A stretch of 64,000 nt of DNA from Priestia endophytica DSM 13796 (lineage in GTDB: Bacteria; Bacillota; Bacilli; Bacillales; Bacillaceae_H): contig NZ_FOXX01000013.1 of the NCBI RefSeq assembly GCF_900115845.1, positions 62,001 through 126,000 of the forward strand, read 5' to 3'. Below the pieces are notes generated by a model. The model searched no databases and was not told the origin of the DNA. It saw only the letters and a list, made by a program, of their open reading frames with translations. A program made the translations under genes and the position numbers. The first letter of the stretch is position 1. Every line of letters starts with the position of its first letter. Positions 1-7,877 of the stretch are shown one piece after another.

Positions 1-585
1 CGGCGCAAAACGATAAAGACCTGAAAGGACGATAGAAATGACAACAACTGCTACAACCCATCTTAAAACAGTAAATAAAATTTCAAACTGAGAGGATATA
101 GGAACAAAGCTTTTAATCCACTCAATAAGTACGTTTCCAAATATAGGGAGAGCTAATGAGATAATAAAAGCTACAAGAAGGCCAATTGTTAACACAATAG
201 CGAGCAAGCGTACTTTTATAAATGAACGATTATCTTCCACATCGTATGCAATATTCATCGCGTGAATAAACGCTTGAATTCCATTTGATGCAGACCAAAG
301 TGTCCCAAGAATCCCGACTGTTAACAATCCCCCATTTGGAGTTGTTACAAGATCAATCACATTTTCTTCTAGTAAATTAGCTGTTTCTGATGGAAGAATA
401 CTTTTAATAAATGAAACTGCTGTTTGAGGCTCAATTGATAGGTATGGAATGATAGATAGCAAAAGGATGAGAACAGGAAAAATGGATAGCATATAGTAGT
501 AAGCTTGCTCTGCTGCTAACCCTGTTGCTCGATCTTTTTGCATCTCCTCTCCCAAATTTTTCAAAAACCCTTTTGCCGAAGACAT
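1..585 (-). CDS. YihY/BrkB family membrane protein, C-terminus cut by window edge
   Basis: This is the first 195 codons of a YihY/virulence factor BrkB family inner-membrane protein; the rest lies left of the window. The start is the ATG at 585 (MSSAKGFLKNLGEEM). The family signature is visible as a helix with AAEQAYYYMLSIFPVLILLL, followed by the conserved stretch LLTVGILGTLWSASNGIQAF and two further hydrophobic helices. The family is widespread and was once misnamed ribonuclease BN. Its molecular role is not settled, so no substrate is claimed. It is probably transcribed alone: the gene below it on the same strand has its own terminator. Confidence 0.85.
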   Translation of the reverse strand, partial: MSSAKGFLKNLGEEMQKDRATGLAAEQAYYYMLSIFPVLILLLSIIPYLSIEPQTAVSFIKSILPSETANLLEENVIDLVTTPNGGLLTVGILGTLWSASNGIQAFIHAMNIAYDVEDNRSFIKVRLLAIVLTIGLLVAFIISLALPIFGNVLIEWIKSFVPISSQFEILFTVLRWVVAVVVISIVLSGLYRFAP

Positions 586-670
586 ACACTTTCTCCTTTC
601 TATCTTTTTTGTGTTGTCTTATATCTATTGCATACCCGACTTTTTGACTTTTCAACACTGTTTTCAATAG

Positions 671-697
671 AAAAAAGCCAGTAGAGATCTACTGACT
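671..697 (-). terminator. Intrinsic terminator after the CoxG-like gene
   Basis: A hairpin with arms CAGTAGA and TCTACTG is followed on the minus strand by a run of T. It lies just below the stop codon of the SRPBCC gene. Confidence 0.75.
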
Positions 698-706
698 TCT
701 TTCTAT

Positions 707-1153
707 TCATACTTTGCTACGCTTGATCTCTTTTTCAAATCGTTTGAAAAAGTCTTTCACAATGAATCCAGCTACTTTCTTTAGCACAGGCTTTCCTGCT
801 TTTGTTACTTTCCCATGAATTTCTGCTTCGTATGTATAGGAAAGCACCGTTGTATTACCTTTTTCATCGAGATAAATATGATTCAGCATCTTAATTTCTC
901 CTGGTCCCCCTTTTCCACTCATCTTCATTTTATATTGCTCTGGCTCCTTTAAATCCGTTAGCTTAATGGTTATGTCGTAATCTCCTTTTACAGGCAGAAA
1001 ACCAAGCGAAATGTTTGCTTTATATATTCCCTCTTCCACTTTTTCAAAGCGTTTACATCCAACCATACATTCTTTCAATACGTTTGGATCCAAGAGCATT
1101 TTAAAAGCACGTTCTTGTGTTGTATGAAGGTCAATTGTTCCTTCTCCTTTCAA
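707..1153 (-). CDS. SRPBCC family, CoxG-like protein
   Basis: The 148-residue product has the size and pattern of the CoxG (carbon monoxide dehydrogenase subunit G) branch of the START/SRPBCC fold: an N-terminal strand GEGTIDLHTTQERAFKMLLD, then DPNVLKECMVGCKRFEKVEE, a central KMSGKGGPG segment, and a C-terminal amphipathic helix ending in a lysine-rich tail. Such proteins bind hydrophobic ligands in a helix-grip pocket. No CO dehydrogenase genes are nearby, so a role in CO oxidation is unlikely and the ligand is unknown. The upstream ribosome site is AGGGAGAAG. Confidence 0.75.
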   Translation of the reverse strand: MKGEGTIDLHTTQERAFKMLLDPNVLKECMVGCKRFEKVEEGIYKANISLGFLPVKGDYDITIKLTDLKEPEQYKMKMSGKGGPGEIKMLNHIYLDEKGNTTVLSYTYEAEIHGKVTKAGKPVLKKVAGFIVKDFFKRFEKEIKRSKV

Positions 1154-1223
1154 ACTTATCTTCTCCCTTCAAAAGCTTTTTTCTACCTTATGCAAGAAAA
1201 CAAGCTTTTTATGAGGAAGATAC

Positions 1224-2189
1224 TCAATTTTTAAACATTTTATAAATATCCCCTGCTCCATGACGTGCCTCTTCTACCATATTTCCGATAAGTTCTTGAA
1301 CAGAGGGGACTGAATCAATAAGCCCGACTACTTGTCCTGCCCAGCCAAATCCTTTATCATCTTCTCCTTCATAAATATATCTTTTATTCGCCTCTCCGCT
1401 TACTGATTCTTTTAAATCTTCATATGTTGCTCCTTCTCTTTCACGCTGAATAATATGATTTGTATACGCTGATTTTAAAACACGTCCAGGAGCTCCCCAC
1501 GTTTTTTTAATGATAACTGTATCTTGCTCGCTACTAGTAAGAAGCGCTTTTTTATACGTTTGGTGCGCATGTACACACTCTTTTGTCGCGATAAAGCGTG
1601 TACCCATCTCAATCCCGTCAGCACCAAGCGATAATGCAGCAAGCAAACCTCTTCCTGTGCCAATTCCTCCACTCGCTAAAACTGGGATGGATACAGACTG
1701 AACAACACGAGGAATAAGAACTACCGTACCTACTTCATCTCTTCCCAAATGACCTCCACCTTCGTTTCCAACGGCCATCACAGCATCTGCTCCAAGACTC
1801 TCCGCTTTTTGTGCTTGTCTTACGTTTGCAACAAGCACAAGCTTTTTCACTTTTTCTCCTTGTAAGCGCTCAAAAATCGGCTTAGGATTTGCTCCTGTAA
1901 TGGAGATAACAGGAACTTCCTCTTCTATAACAACCTCTAATAATTCTTCATAAGAAGTAGCATGCTGGCCAATCGCAAAATTTACACCAAACGGATTTTT
2001 AGTTAACTCTTTTGTTTTTCGAATTTCTTTCCTAAGTTTTTCACTTTCTCCTAGCGTCATTGCTGTAATTTGCCCAAGTCCGCCTGCATTAGAAACAGCG
2101 GAAGCAAGCTCTGCATACGCTAAATGAGCAAGCCCTCCTTGAACGATTGGATATTGAATATTTAATAACTCTGTTACACGCGTTTTCAT
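1224..2189 (-). CDS. Nitronate monooxygenase / FabK-like FMN enzyme
   Basis: This is a 321-residue FMN-dependent TIM-barrel enzyme of the nitronate monooxygenase (2-nitropropane dioxygenase) family, which also holds FabK enoyl-ACP reductases. Visible family segments are NIQYPIVQGGLAHL near the N-terminus, GNEGGGHLGR at about residues 141-150, and the FMN-phosphate loop ASGGIGTGRG at about 172-181. The start is the ATG preceded by AGGGGGA at 8 nt; a longer reading frame upstream lacks a ribosome site. The reaction is probably oxidative denitrification of alkyl nitronates. A FabK-type role cannot be excluded from sequence alone. Confidence 0.85.
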   Translation of the reverse strand: MKTRVTELLNIQYPIVQGGLAHLAYAELASAVSNAGGLGQITAMTLGESEKLRKEIRKTKELTKNPFGVNFAIGQHATSYEELLEVVIEEEVPVISITGANPKPIFERLQGEKVKKLVLVANVRQAQKAESLGADAVMAVGNEGGGHLGRDEVGTVVLIPRVVQSVSIPVLASGGIGTGRGLLAALSLGADGIEMGTRFIATKECVHAHQTYKKALLTSSEQDTVIIKKTWGAPGRVLKSAYTNHIIQREREGATYEDLKESVSGEANKRYIYEGEDDKGFGWAGQVVGLIDSVPSVQELIGNMVEEARHGAGDIYKMFKN

Positions 2190-2262
2190 TGCTTTATTCC
2201 CCCTAAAGCATCTTTTACCCCTTTTATTCGTCTTCTTCAATGTAAATCCTGTTTACTCATAT

Positions 2263-2303
2263 AAAAAAAAGCTTGAAGTGTGGCTTCACTTCAAGCTTTT
2301 TTA
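2263..2303 (-). terminator. Terminator after yvgO
   Basis: A long hairpin has arms AAGCTTGAAGTG and CACTTCAAGCTT around a short TGGCTT loop. Both flanks are A/T runs, so it could work in either direction. Confidence 0.85.
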
Positions 2304-2305
2304 TA

Positions 2306-2776
2306 TTATGGACGATGAAAGTTGACCGTTTTTCCATCATCTCCTGTTCGTTCAAACCATCCTCGCATTGCCCAGTTAATATAACCTCCATCACCTTCAT
2401 TAACAAATGTTCCTTGTTCAAATACCCAAATTCCATATGTTACTCCATCATAGTCTGTTGTATCAAAATATTGTACACCTTGAAGTCCATCTGAGTTGTA
2501 TCCTTGACTTAAATTCATCACAACAACGTTATATTGCTGTCCTGATTCAAAGAACGCTTTCTCCATTGCTCCTTTTACAAATCCACTTCTGTTATCTGCT
2601 GAAACTTTTGCATCTTCAATAGCTTGTCCAATTGCAACAGGATCGATTGTAACACTTCCTCCTACTTCAGGCGTTGCAGCAGACGCTGTGTTACCTCCAA
2701 AAGGTAGAGCTAATGGTGCGGCTAATAGAGTGACGCTTAAGGCAGATCCTGCTAAAACTCTTTTTGCTTTCTTCAT
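2306..2776 (-). CDS. yvgO: YvgO family secreted stress protein
   Basis: The 156-residue product has a Sec signal peptide (KKAKR, then a hydrophobic core, cleavage likely after NTASAA). The mature part matches Bacillus subtilis YvgO as I know it: NRSGFVKGAMEKAFF, SGQQYNVVVMNLSQGY, DGVTYGIWVFEQGTF, GDGGYINWAMRGWF and a terminal FHRP. YvgO is described as a stress-response protein. Its biochemical role is unknown. The start is fixed by AAGGAGGAG upstream of ATG. A sigma-B-like promoter sits about 40-60 bases upstream, which agrees with a general stress role. Confidence 0.85.
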   Translation of the reverse strand: MKKAKRVLAGSALSVTLLAAPLALPFGGNTASAATPEVGGSVTIDPVAIGQAIEDAKVSADNRSGFVKGAMEKAFFESGQQYNVVVMNLSQGYNSDGLQGVQYFDTTDYDGVTYGIWVFEQGTFVNEGDGGYINWAMRGWFERTGDDGKTVNFHRP

Positions 2777-2813
2777 ATGTTCTCCTCCTTATTTTTGGTA
2801 ATACATAGGAGCT

Positions 2814-2838
2814 GTACCCGATAAATAGAAACATAAAC
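2814..2838 (-). promoter_or_regulatory. Sigma-B-type promoter of yvgO
   Basis: On the minus strand GTTTAT is followed after 13 nt by GGGTAC. This fits the known sigma-B pattern (GTTTaa, 12-15 nt, GGGtAt). It lies directly upstream of the yvgO ribosome site. Confidence 0.6.
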
Positions 2839-2998
2839 AAAAAATTCTAATTATTTTTATAATTTGTTCGATTTTTTAATTATAATTACTTTTCACCCCC
2901 TTAATGACAAGGTTAAGAGCTTTTTTATTTTAAAAAATTTACAATTATTAAAATAATGTTAATCCATTCTTTTAGAACATAGTTTTATAAAATAAAAG

Positions 2999-3034
2999 GA
3001 AAAGCTACCTTTGAATCAAAGGTAGCTTTTTCTT
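2999..3034 (-). terminator. Terminator after the 166-residue hypothetical gene
   Basis: A hairpin with arms AAAAGCTACCTTTGA and TCAAAGGTAGCTTTT abuts the stop codon and is followed by a T-rich stretch on the minus strand. Confidence 0.85.
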
Positions 3035-3535
3035 TTAAACGCCTAGTTTTACAAATACTTTTCCATCCTTAATTTCAAAGTCTTTTATATTTCCGACTGG
3101 CACATAGCGAATCTTGCTTATTTCGTTAAGATTAATCGTTAATAAATTTTGACTATAGTGAGATAGAGGTTCATTATGAAATATTTTTCTCTTGAGCCAG
3201 CTGCTATTTAACGGCTTTACATAAAGAACTTGAAACGTAAGCGAGCGGTTGCTGGCTTTGAAAGGGGACAGTCTTATTTCAAATGGAAGGGAGATGCCGA
3301 GTTTTTTGACCTTACCACTAAAAGCAATTCCTTCTTCCAAAAACGATAAATGTGGTTCAATAATAGGAAGATTCCCTTTTTTCTCCAAGCACCATAGAAG
3401 GACTTCAGGAGTAATTGGAACCCACACCCCACTCTTTTTTAAGTATTCTTTTGTTTTTGACATATAATTTTTCTCTTTTTGTTCTTTTAACATGCTAACC
3501 CATTTCTCGCTTACATTTAAAACGATTTTTTTCAT
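3035..3535 (-). CDS. Hypothetical protein, 166 residues
   Basis: I do not recognise this protein. The start is the ATG preceded by GCGAGGTG at 5 nt, giving MKKIVLNVSEKWVSMLKEQK. There is no signal peptide or membrane helix. The C-terminal half alternates strand-like segments and ends GNIKDFEIKDGKVFVKLGV, a pattern seen in tubular lipid-binding folds such as DUF2140/LmeA-type proteins, but that resemblance is weak. It sits alone between its own terminator and that of mbcS, so its neighbours say little about its job. Confidence 0.6.
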   Translation of the reverse strand: MKKIVLNVSEKWVSMLKEQKEKNYMSKTKEYLKKSGVWVPITPEVLLWCLEKKGNLPIIEPHLSFLEEGIAFSGKVKKLGISLPFEIRLSPFKASNRSLTFQVLYVKPLNSSWLKRKIFHNEPLSHYSQNLLTINLNEISKIRYVPVGNIKDFEIKDGKVFVKLGV

Positions 3536-3640
3536 GAAGTTCACCTCGCTCAATTGATAAAAAAGCTCCCCATTTATAATATGCAAAGGAAAAGAAGGTG
3601 TGCCCGTTTTTCATTAGAAAGGGAGATGATGAGTTAGCAT

Positions 3641-3672
3641 AAAGAAAAAGCATCCAGATGGATGCTTTTTCT
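3641..3672 (-). terminator. Terminator after mbcS
   Basis: A hairpin with arms AAAAAGCATCCA and TGGATGCTTTTT overlaps the mbcS stop codon. It is flanked by A/T runs on both sides. Confidence 0.85.
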
Positions 3673-5243
3673 TACTTTCCTACTTCTTGTTGACGTAACT
3701 CTACGCGACGAATTTTACCTGAATTCGTTTTTGGCAAATCATCTACAAATTGAATACGACGTGGGTATTTGTATGGTGCTGTTAGATGTTTAACATGGTT
3801 CTGAAGCTCTTTTATGAGCTCCTCTTCATTGTCTACGCTCGTTCTTGGCACAATAAACGCTTTTACAACATTTCCTCGAATTTCATCAGGGCTTGCTACA
3901 ACCGCACATTCTTTCACAGCGGGATGTTTCATAAGTGCATCTTCTACTTCAAATGGTCCTATTGTATAACCTGAGCTAATGATAATATCATCGCTTCTTC
4001 CTTCAAACCAATAATAGTTTTCTTCATCTTTTGATGCACGATCTCCTGTTAAGAAATAGTCTCCTTTATAGGCAGATGCCGTTCTTTCAGGATCTTTGTA
4101 GTATGTTTTAAAAAGCGATGGAAGGTCTTTGTGAACCGCAATATTTCCGACTTCTCCTGGTTCGCACGCCTCACCGTTATCATCTACAATCTCAATGAAC
4201 TGAGGAATCATTGGTTTTCCCATTGACCCTGCTTTATGTGGAACTCCTTTTAATGTACCAATCAAAAGCGTACTTTCCGTTTGACCATATCCATCACGAA
4301 CTTGAAGATTAAAATACTTTTTAAATGTATTAATAACTTCTTCATTTAACGCTTCTCCTGCTGAAACAGCGCTATGTAAAGAAGATAAATTATAGGATTC
4401 TAATTCATCAATTTTAGCCATCAGACGATACTCAGTTGGTGTACAACAAAGCACATTGATTTTCTCGTCTTGTAAAAGCTGCAAATATTGTTTAGGCTCA
4501 AATCGTCCATGATAAACAAATCCTGTTGCACCTCTTCCAAGTACAGATAAAAACGGGCTCCATACCCATTTTTGCCATCCAGGACCTGCAGTTGCCCATA
4601 CAATATCTTTTTCACTAATATCTAGCCACTCACCGCCTGCAATGCGTAAATGTGCATATGCCCAGCCGTGACTGTGAACAACCCCTTTTGGCTGTCCAGT
4701 TGTACCAGATGTGTATGAAAGAAAAGCAATGTCATTTTTTGAAGTTTTCACAGCATCAAATGAGCTTGACATTTCTTTTGTAAGCGCTACCATATCTGTC
4801 CATTCGCCATATTCTCCACCAATTACAAGCTTGTGTTCTAACGTTCCCACATCTTCTACCATATCAATTTCTTTACAATATGGTTTATATGCAATAATGG
4901 CCTTTGCTTCTGCGTGTTTTATCCGGTACTGTAAATCTTTAGCACGAAGCATTTCAGATGATGGGATAATAACAAGACCTGATTTTAAACAAGCAAAATA
5001 TGTGACATATGCTTCCACAAGACGTGGCACCATCACTAATACACGATCTCCTTTTTGTAAACCCAATTTTTTAAACGAGTTTGCTAGCTTGTTTCCTCGC
5101 TCAATAAGTTCGTTATATGATACTTCTTCACGATGGCCTTCATCGTCTCTCCATTTTAATGCTGTTCTTTCTGAAGCATACTTTTCCATTTCTTCTGTTA
5201 AGTTATACTGTTCTGCTGGAATAAGTTCTTCTAATTTCAACAT
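3672..5243 (-). CDS. mbcS: Medium/branched-chain acyl-CoA synthetase
   Basis: This 523-residue enzyme is an ANL-superfamily acyl-CoA synthetase that activates a carboxylic acid with ATP and CoA by way of an acyl-adenylate. The P-loop-like motif SYTSGTTGQPKG is at about residues 176-187, followed by DGYGQTES, the GDRA hinge region and the C-terminal catalytic lysine motif PKTNSGKIRR. Length and the MACS-type pattern GPGWQKWVWSPFLSVLGRGA fit Bacillus MbcS (formerly YtcI), which supplies branched and medium-chain precursors. The start is the ATG after AAGGAGGAAGAGAA; an upstream in-frame start lacks a ribosome site. It appears to be monocistronic. The symbol is assigned by family pattern. Confidence 0.8.
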   Translation of the reverse strand: MLKLEELIPAEQYNLTEEMEKYASERTALKWRDDEGHREEVSYNELIERGNKLANSFKKLGLQKGDRVLVMVPRLVEAYVTYFACLKSGLVIIPSSEMLRAKDLQYRIKHAEAKAIIAYKPYCKEIDMVEDVGTLEHKLVIGGEYGEWTDMVALTKEMSSSFDAVKTSKNDIAFLSYTSGTTGQPKGVVHSHGWAYAHLRIAGGEWLDISEKDIVWATAGPGWQKWVWSPFLSVLGRGATGFVYHGRFEPKQYLQLLQDEKINVLCCTPTEYRLMAKIDELESYNLSSLHSAVSAGEALNEEVINTFKKYFNLQVRDGYGQTESTLLIGTLKGVPHKAGSMGKPMIPQFIEIVDDNGEACEPGEVGNIAVHKDLPSLFKTYYKDPERTASAYKGDYFLTGDRASKDEENYYWFEGRSDDIIISSGYTIGPFEVEDALMKHPAVKECAVVASPDEIRGNVVKAFIVPRTSVDNEEELIKELQNHVKHLTAPYKYPRRIQFVDDLPKTNSGKIRRVELRQQEVGK

Positions 5244-5440
5244 TTCTCTTCCTCCTTCATCCACGTTCTCTTGGATTCAGTTCTCATTTTTATTTAATGT
5301 AACTTTATTATATAACTAAATATTAACACCTGCTACTAATTTTTTGCCATACAATGAGTAATTGTATCATAAAAATTCAAAATAAGCCCAAATTAAGCTT
5401 TCGCATCTTTTATTTTTTAAGTTCCACACCTTTTTGTTAT

Positions 5441-5470
5441 GCTAAAAAGCCTATGGACAATTCCATAGAC
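5441..5470 (-). terminator. Terminator after the RNase H gene
   Basis: The hairpin CTATGGA-ATTG-TCCATAG is followed on the minus strand by GCTTTTTAGC. Confidence 0.7.
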
Positions 5471-5474
5471 TCCT

Positions 5475-6092
5475 TTATTTCCGACCAAAATCCGCTTTAA
5501 TTTCGCCCCATTTTCTAGTTTCCCATTTCATGATTGGATTTTCATATGAGTAGTGAGTTAGCCATTCAATGCTCTTATCAATACGATCCCATATATGCTG
5601 TGTTTCTTCGTTTCGTGGCAAATTCGTATTCACTTTCTTATTTCTAACCCAAGCAAGAGCTGTAATAGAGTCTGTATAAATTGGCGTGCTTTTTCCTTCC
5701 TTTTGAAAAAGAGAGAGAGCATGAACAATAGCTAAAAACTCTCCAATATTGTTTGTTCCATTTTTAACAGGCCCATAATGGAAGATTCTCTCCTCCGTTT
5801 TTGTATTCACTCCTTGATACTCCATAATCCCAGGGTTTCCGCTGCAAGCAGCATCAACACATATGCTTTCTTCTATGTAAGAAGAGGAGGTAGATTTAGA
5901 TGCACGTTTAGGTATATTTTTTGCAGGTGCTCCTCCTCCAGCTTTAAATGCAGATTCGGCTTCCTCTAGCGTTGGAAATGATTTATATCTTGCTCCTTGA
6001 AAGCCGTGAACTTGTGCTTTACATTCATCCCACGTTGTATAAATGCCTGTCTTTCTTCCCGCCCAAACAACGTAATATTTTTTCTTTGCCAT
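5475..6092 (-). CDS. Ribonuclease H with N-terminal viroplasmin domain
   Basis: The 205-residue protein has two parts. Residues 1-53 form a viroplasmin/caulimovirus-type RNase H N-terminal domain (KKYYVVWAGRKTGIYTTWDE with KSFPTLEEAESAF), known to bind RNA-DNA hybrids. Residues 75-205 form an RNase HI domain with the carboxylates D80 (CVDAACSGNPG), E118 (GEFLAIVHAL), D141 (YTDSITALAWV) and D201 (IKADFG). It should cut the RNA strand of hybrids. A serine/lysine-rich linker (about 60-72) joins the domains. The gene stands alone. Confidence 0.9.
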   Translation of the reverse strand: MAKKKYYVVWAGRKTGIYTTWDECKAQVHGFQGARYKSFPTLEEAESAFKAGGGAPAKNIPKRASKSTSSSYIEESICVDAACSGNPGIMEYQGVNTKTEERIFHYGPVKNGTNNIGEFLAIVHALSLFQKEGKSTPIYTDSITALAWVRNKKVNTNLPRNEETQHIWDRIDKSIEWLTHYSYENPIMKWETRKWGEIKADFGRK

Positions 6093-6317
6093 TCGTATAT
6101 TCTCCTTTTAATAACATTCTTTCTCTACTATAACAAAAGAAGAAATGAAAAAGAACTATACTATTTCTTACAAAGAAAGAGAGTATGACAAATTTTTCAT
6201 CATTTCTTCGCTAAAGTAATAAAATTGTAATCTATTTTTGAATGTTTTTGTTTTTAAAATCTTTGAAACTCTTTATAATAGAAATAGAGAGAGAAAAGTT
6301 TAAAGGTGGAAAAGGGA

Positions 6318-6968
6318 ATGAAGAAAAAAGGCTGTTTAGGTTGCTTAGGGTTTCTCTTAAGCTTCGGCATTATTTTTTTAATTGCGCTTGTTTTTTTAGT
6401 AACGCGCGATGGCGGTACAGATAAATTAATGTCAAAACTTGTTGAAAAGCGACTAACGGAATATCAGCCTCTTGTTGAAAGTGAACTAGAAAAGTACGGT
6501 TTAAAAGACTACACACCTCTTCTACTCGGAATTATGTATCAGGAGTCGAACGGACGTGGGAATGACCCAATGCAGTCTTCAGAGTCAAACGGTCTTTCTC
6601 GCAATGAAATTGAAGAACCCGAACAAAGCATTGAACAAGGGGTTGCCCATTTTTATGACATGTACAGCTATGCACAGAAAAAAGGCGTTGATTTGGACAC
6701 AGTTATTCAAAGCTACAATATGGGACCAGGATATATTGACTATGTAGCATCAAACGGGCAAAAACATACAGAAGAGCTTGCTAAAGAGTTCTCTAAAATT
6801 CAAGTAGAAAAAAATCCTGACGTGTATAAATGCGGAGGCGATAAAAACAATTTTCGCTATCCTTACTGCTATGGAGACTACACATATTCTGAAAAAGTAA
6901 ATGAACGAACATTAACAGTAAAAGAATGGATTGGGAATTCTGCAACAGCAGATGCTAATCAAAGCTAA
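6318..6968 (+). CDS. Membrane-anchored lysozyme-like muralytic enzyme
   Basis: A 216-residue protein has one N-terminal membrane helix (about residues 8-28) and an extracellular lysozyme-like domain of the kind found at the N-terminus of CwlT and in Pmp23-type proteins. The pattern YTPLLLGIMYQESNGRGNDP-MQSSES places the likely catalytic glutamate at E76, and QSYNMGPGYIDYV is the second conserved segment. It probably cuts glycan strands of peptidoglycan, acting as a wall remodeller. I chose the ATG with AAAGGTGG 8 nt upstream over a GTG twelve bases earlier. Two cysteines (YKCGG, YPYCYGD) near the C-terminus could form a disulfide. Confidence 0.8.
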   Translation: MKKKGCLGCLGFLLSFGIIFLIALVFLVTRDGGTDKLMSKLVEKRLTEYQPLVESELEKYGLKDYTPLLLGIMYQESNGRGNDPMQSSESNGLSRNEIEEPEQSIEQGVAHFYDMYSYAQKKGVDLDTVIQSYNMGPGYIDYVASNGQKHTEELAKEFSKIQVEKNPDVYKCGGDKNNFRYPYCYGDYTYSEKVNERTLTVKEWIGNSATADANQS

Positions 6969-7000
6969 AAAGGTGACATCCTAAGATGCCACCTTTTTTT
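6966..7000. terminator. Bidirectional terminator between the lysozyme-like gene and hemD-like gene
   Basis: A hairpin of AAAAAGGTGaCATC and GATGcCACCTTTTT lies between two convergent genes and has A and T runs on either side. Confidence 0.85.
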
Positions 7001-7805
7001 ATTTTTTGTAATGTTCACCAAGTGCGATAATGAGAGCACCCATTCTTTCTTTTTCAGGTACAACAATATTCTCAATTCCCTCTTCTCGACAGGCTTCAGC
7101 GGTAATTTTCCCAACTGCCCCAGCAACGATCTCTTTGCCAAAGCATGCTCGTAACCTATCATTCATTCCTATTTCTTTTGCCACATCAAAGAGAGCACGA
7201 ACTTGGATTGCCGTTGTAAAACATACTGCATCAATTTTACCTTCGATAATCTCTCTACAAAGCATTTCCACAACGCTTTTCTCTTGTGCTATATGTTCAT
7301 ATGGAAGAAGTTCGAGAACAGTAGCTCCCTGTGATTCCAGTGATTGGATAAGGCGAGGCGCTTTTTCGCCATGAAGCTGTACAACTACTTTTTCCCCCTT
7401 AAAGCTATATCCTTCTAGAGCACGAATAAGCCCTGCAGTTGTGCCATCTTCATCAACAGCCTTTACTTTGATATGTAATTTTTTTAACGCTGAAAATGTT
7501 TTATACCCTCTTGTTCCAATCTTTGCTTCTTTTACTCTATTTAGAAACTCTTCTTTTATTCCTAATTTCTCTGCCATTCCAACAAGCGTTTCCGTTCCCA
7601 TACCCGTTGTGAAAAGAAACCAATCTGCTCCTTCTTCTATAACGGTACGCAGCGGTTTTTCTATACTTTCTTCTGCTAAAAAAACGGTACCTTGAAGAGA
7701 TCGAACAAGAGGAATCCCTCCTTGTTTTTCAATAATAGTGCTCATTTCTTCTGTTTTTCTAGACCCTGCGATTACAATTTTTTTCCCTTCTAATCCTTTT
7801 CCCAT
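6999..7805 (-). CDS. Uroporphyrinogen-III synthase family protein
   Basis: This 268-residue product shows the two-lobed HemD fold: an N-terminal GKKIVIAGSRKTEEMSTIIEKQGG, a central FTTGMGTETLVGM, a second lobe from VVVQLHGEKAPRLIQSLESQ, and DAVCFTTAIQVRALFDVA. HemD closes hydroxymethylbilane to uroporphyrinogen III. Bacillus normally has hemD inside hemAXCDBL, and this copy stands alone, so it may be a second, specialised copy. Two tandem ATG codons exist; the second has better spacing from GAGAGGG. Catalysis should not be assumed from fold alone. Confidence 0.75.
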   Translation of the reverse strand: MGKGLEGKKIVIAGSRKTEEMSTIIEKQGGIPLVRSLQGTVFLAEESIEKPLRTVIEEGADWFLFTTGMGTETLVGMAEKLGIKEEFLNRVKEAKIGTRGYKTFSALKKLHIKVKAVDEDGTTAGLIRALEGYSFKGEKVVVQLHGEKAPRLIQSLESQGATVLELLPYEHIAQEKSVVEMLCREIIEGKIDAVCFTTAIQVRALFDVAKEIGMNDRLRACFGKEIVAGAVGKITAEACREEGIENIVVPEKERMGALIIALGEHYKK

Positions 7806-7853
7806 CATATCCCTCTCTTCTCTTTTTTTCTATCTTATCATAGAAAACAACAC

Positions 7854-7877
7854 AAAAAACCTGCATAAAGCAGGTTT
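7854..7877 (-). terminator. Terminator after the MFS gene
   Basis: The hairpin ACCTGC-TTTAT-GCAGGT is followed by TTTTTTG on the minus strand, directly below the stop codon. Confidence 0.8.

Noticed and set aside
431-667. 78-codon minus-strand frame inside the YihY gene region
   Set aside because: It is in another frame of the real YihY gene, which reads from the ATG at 585 and shows family motifs.
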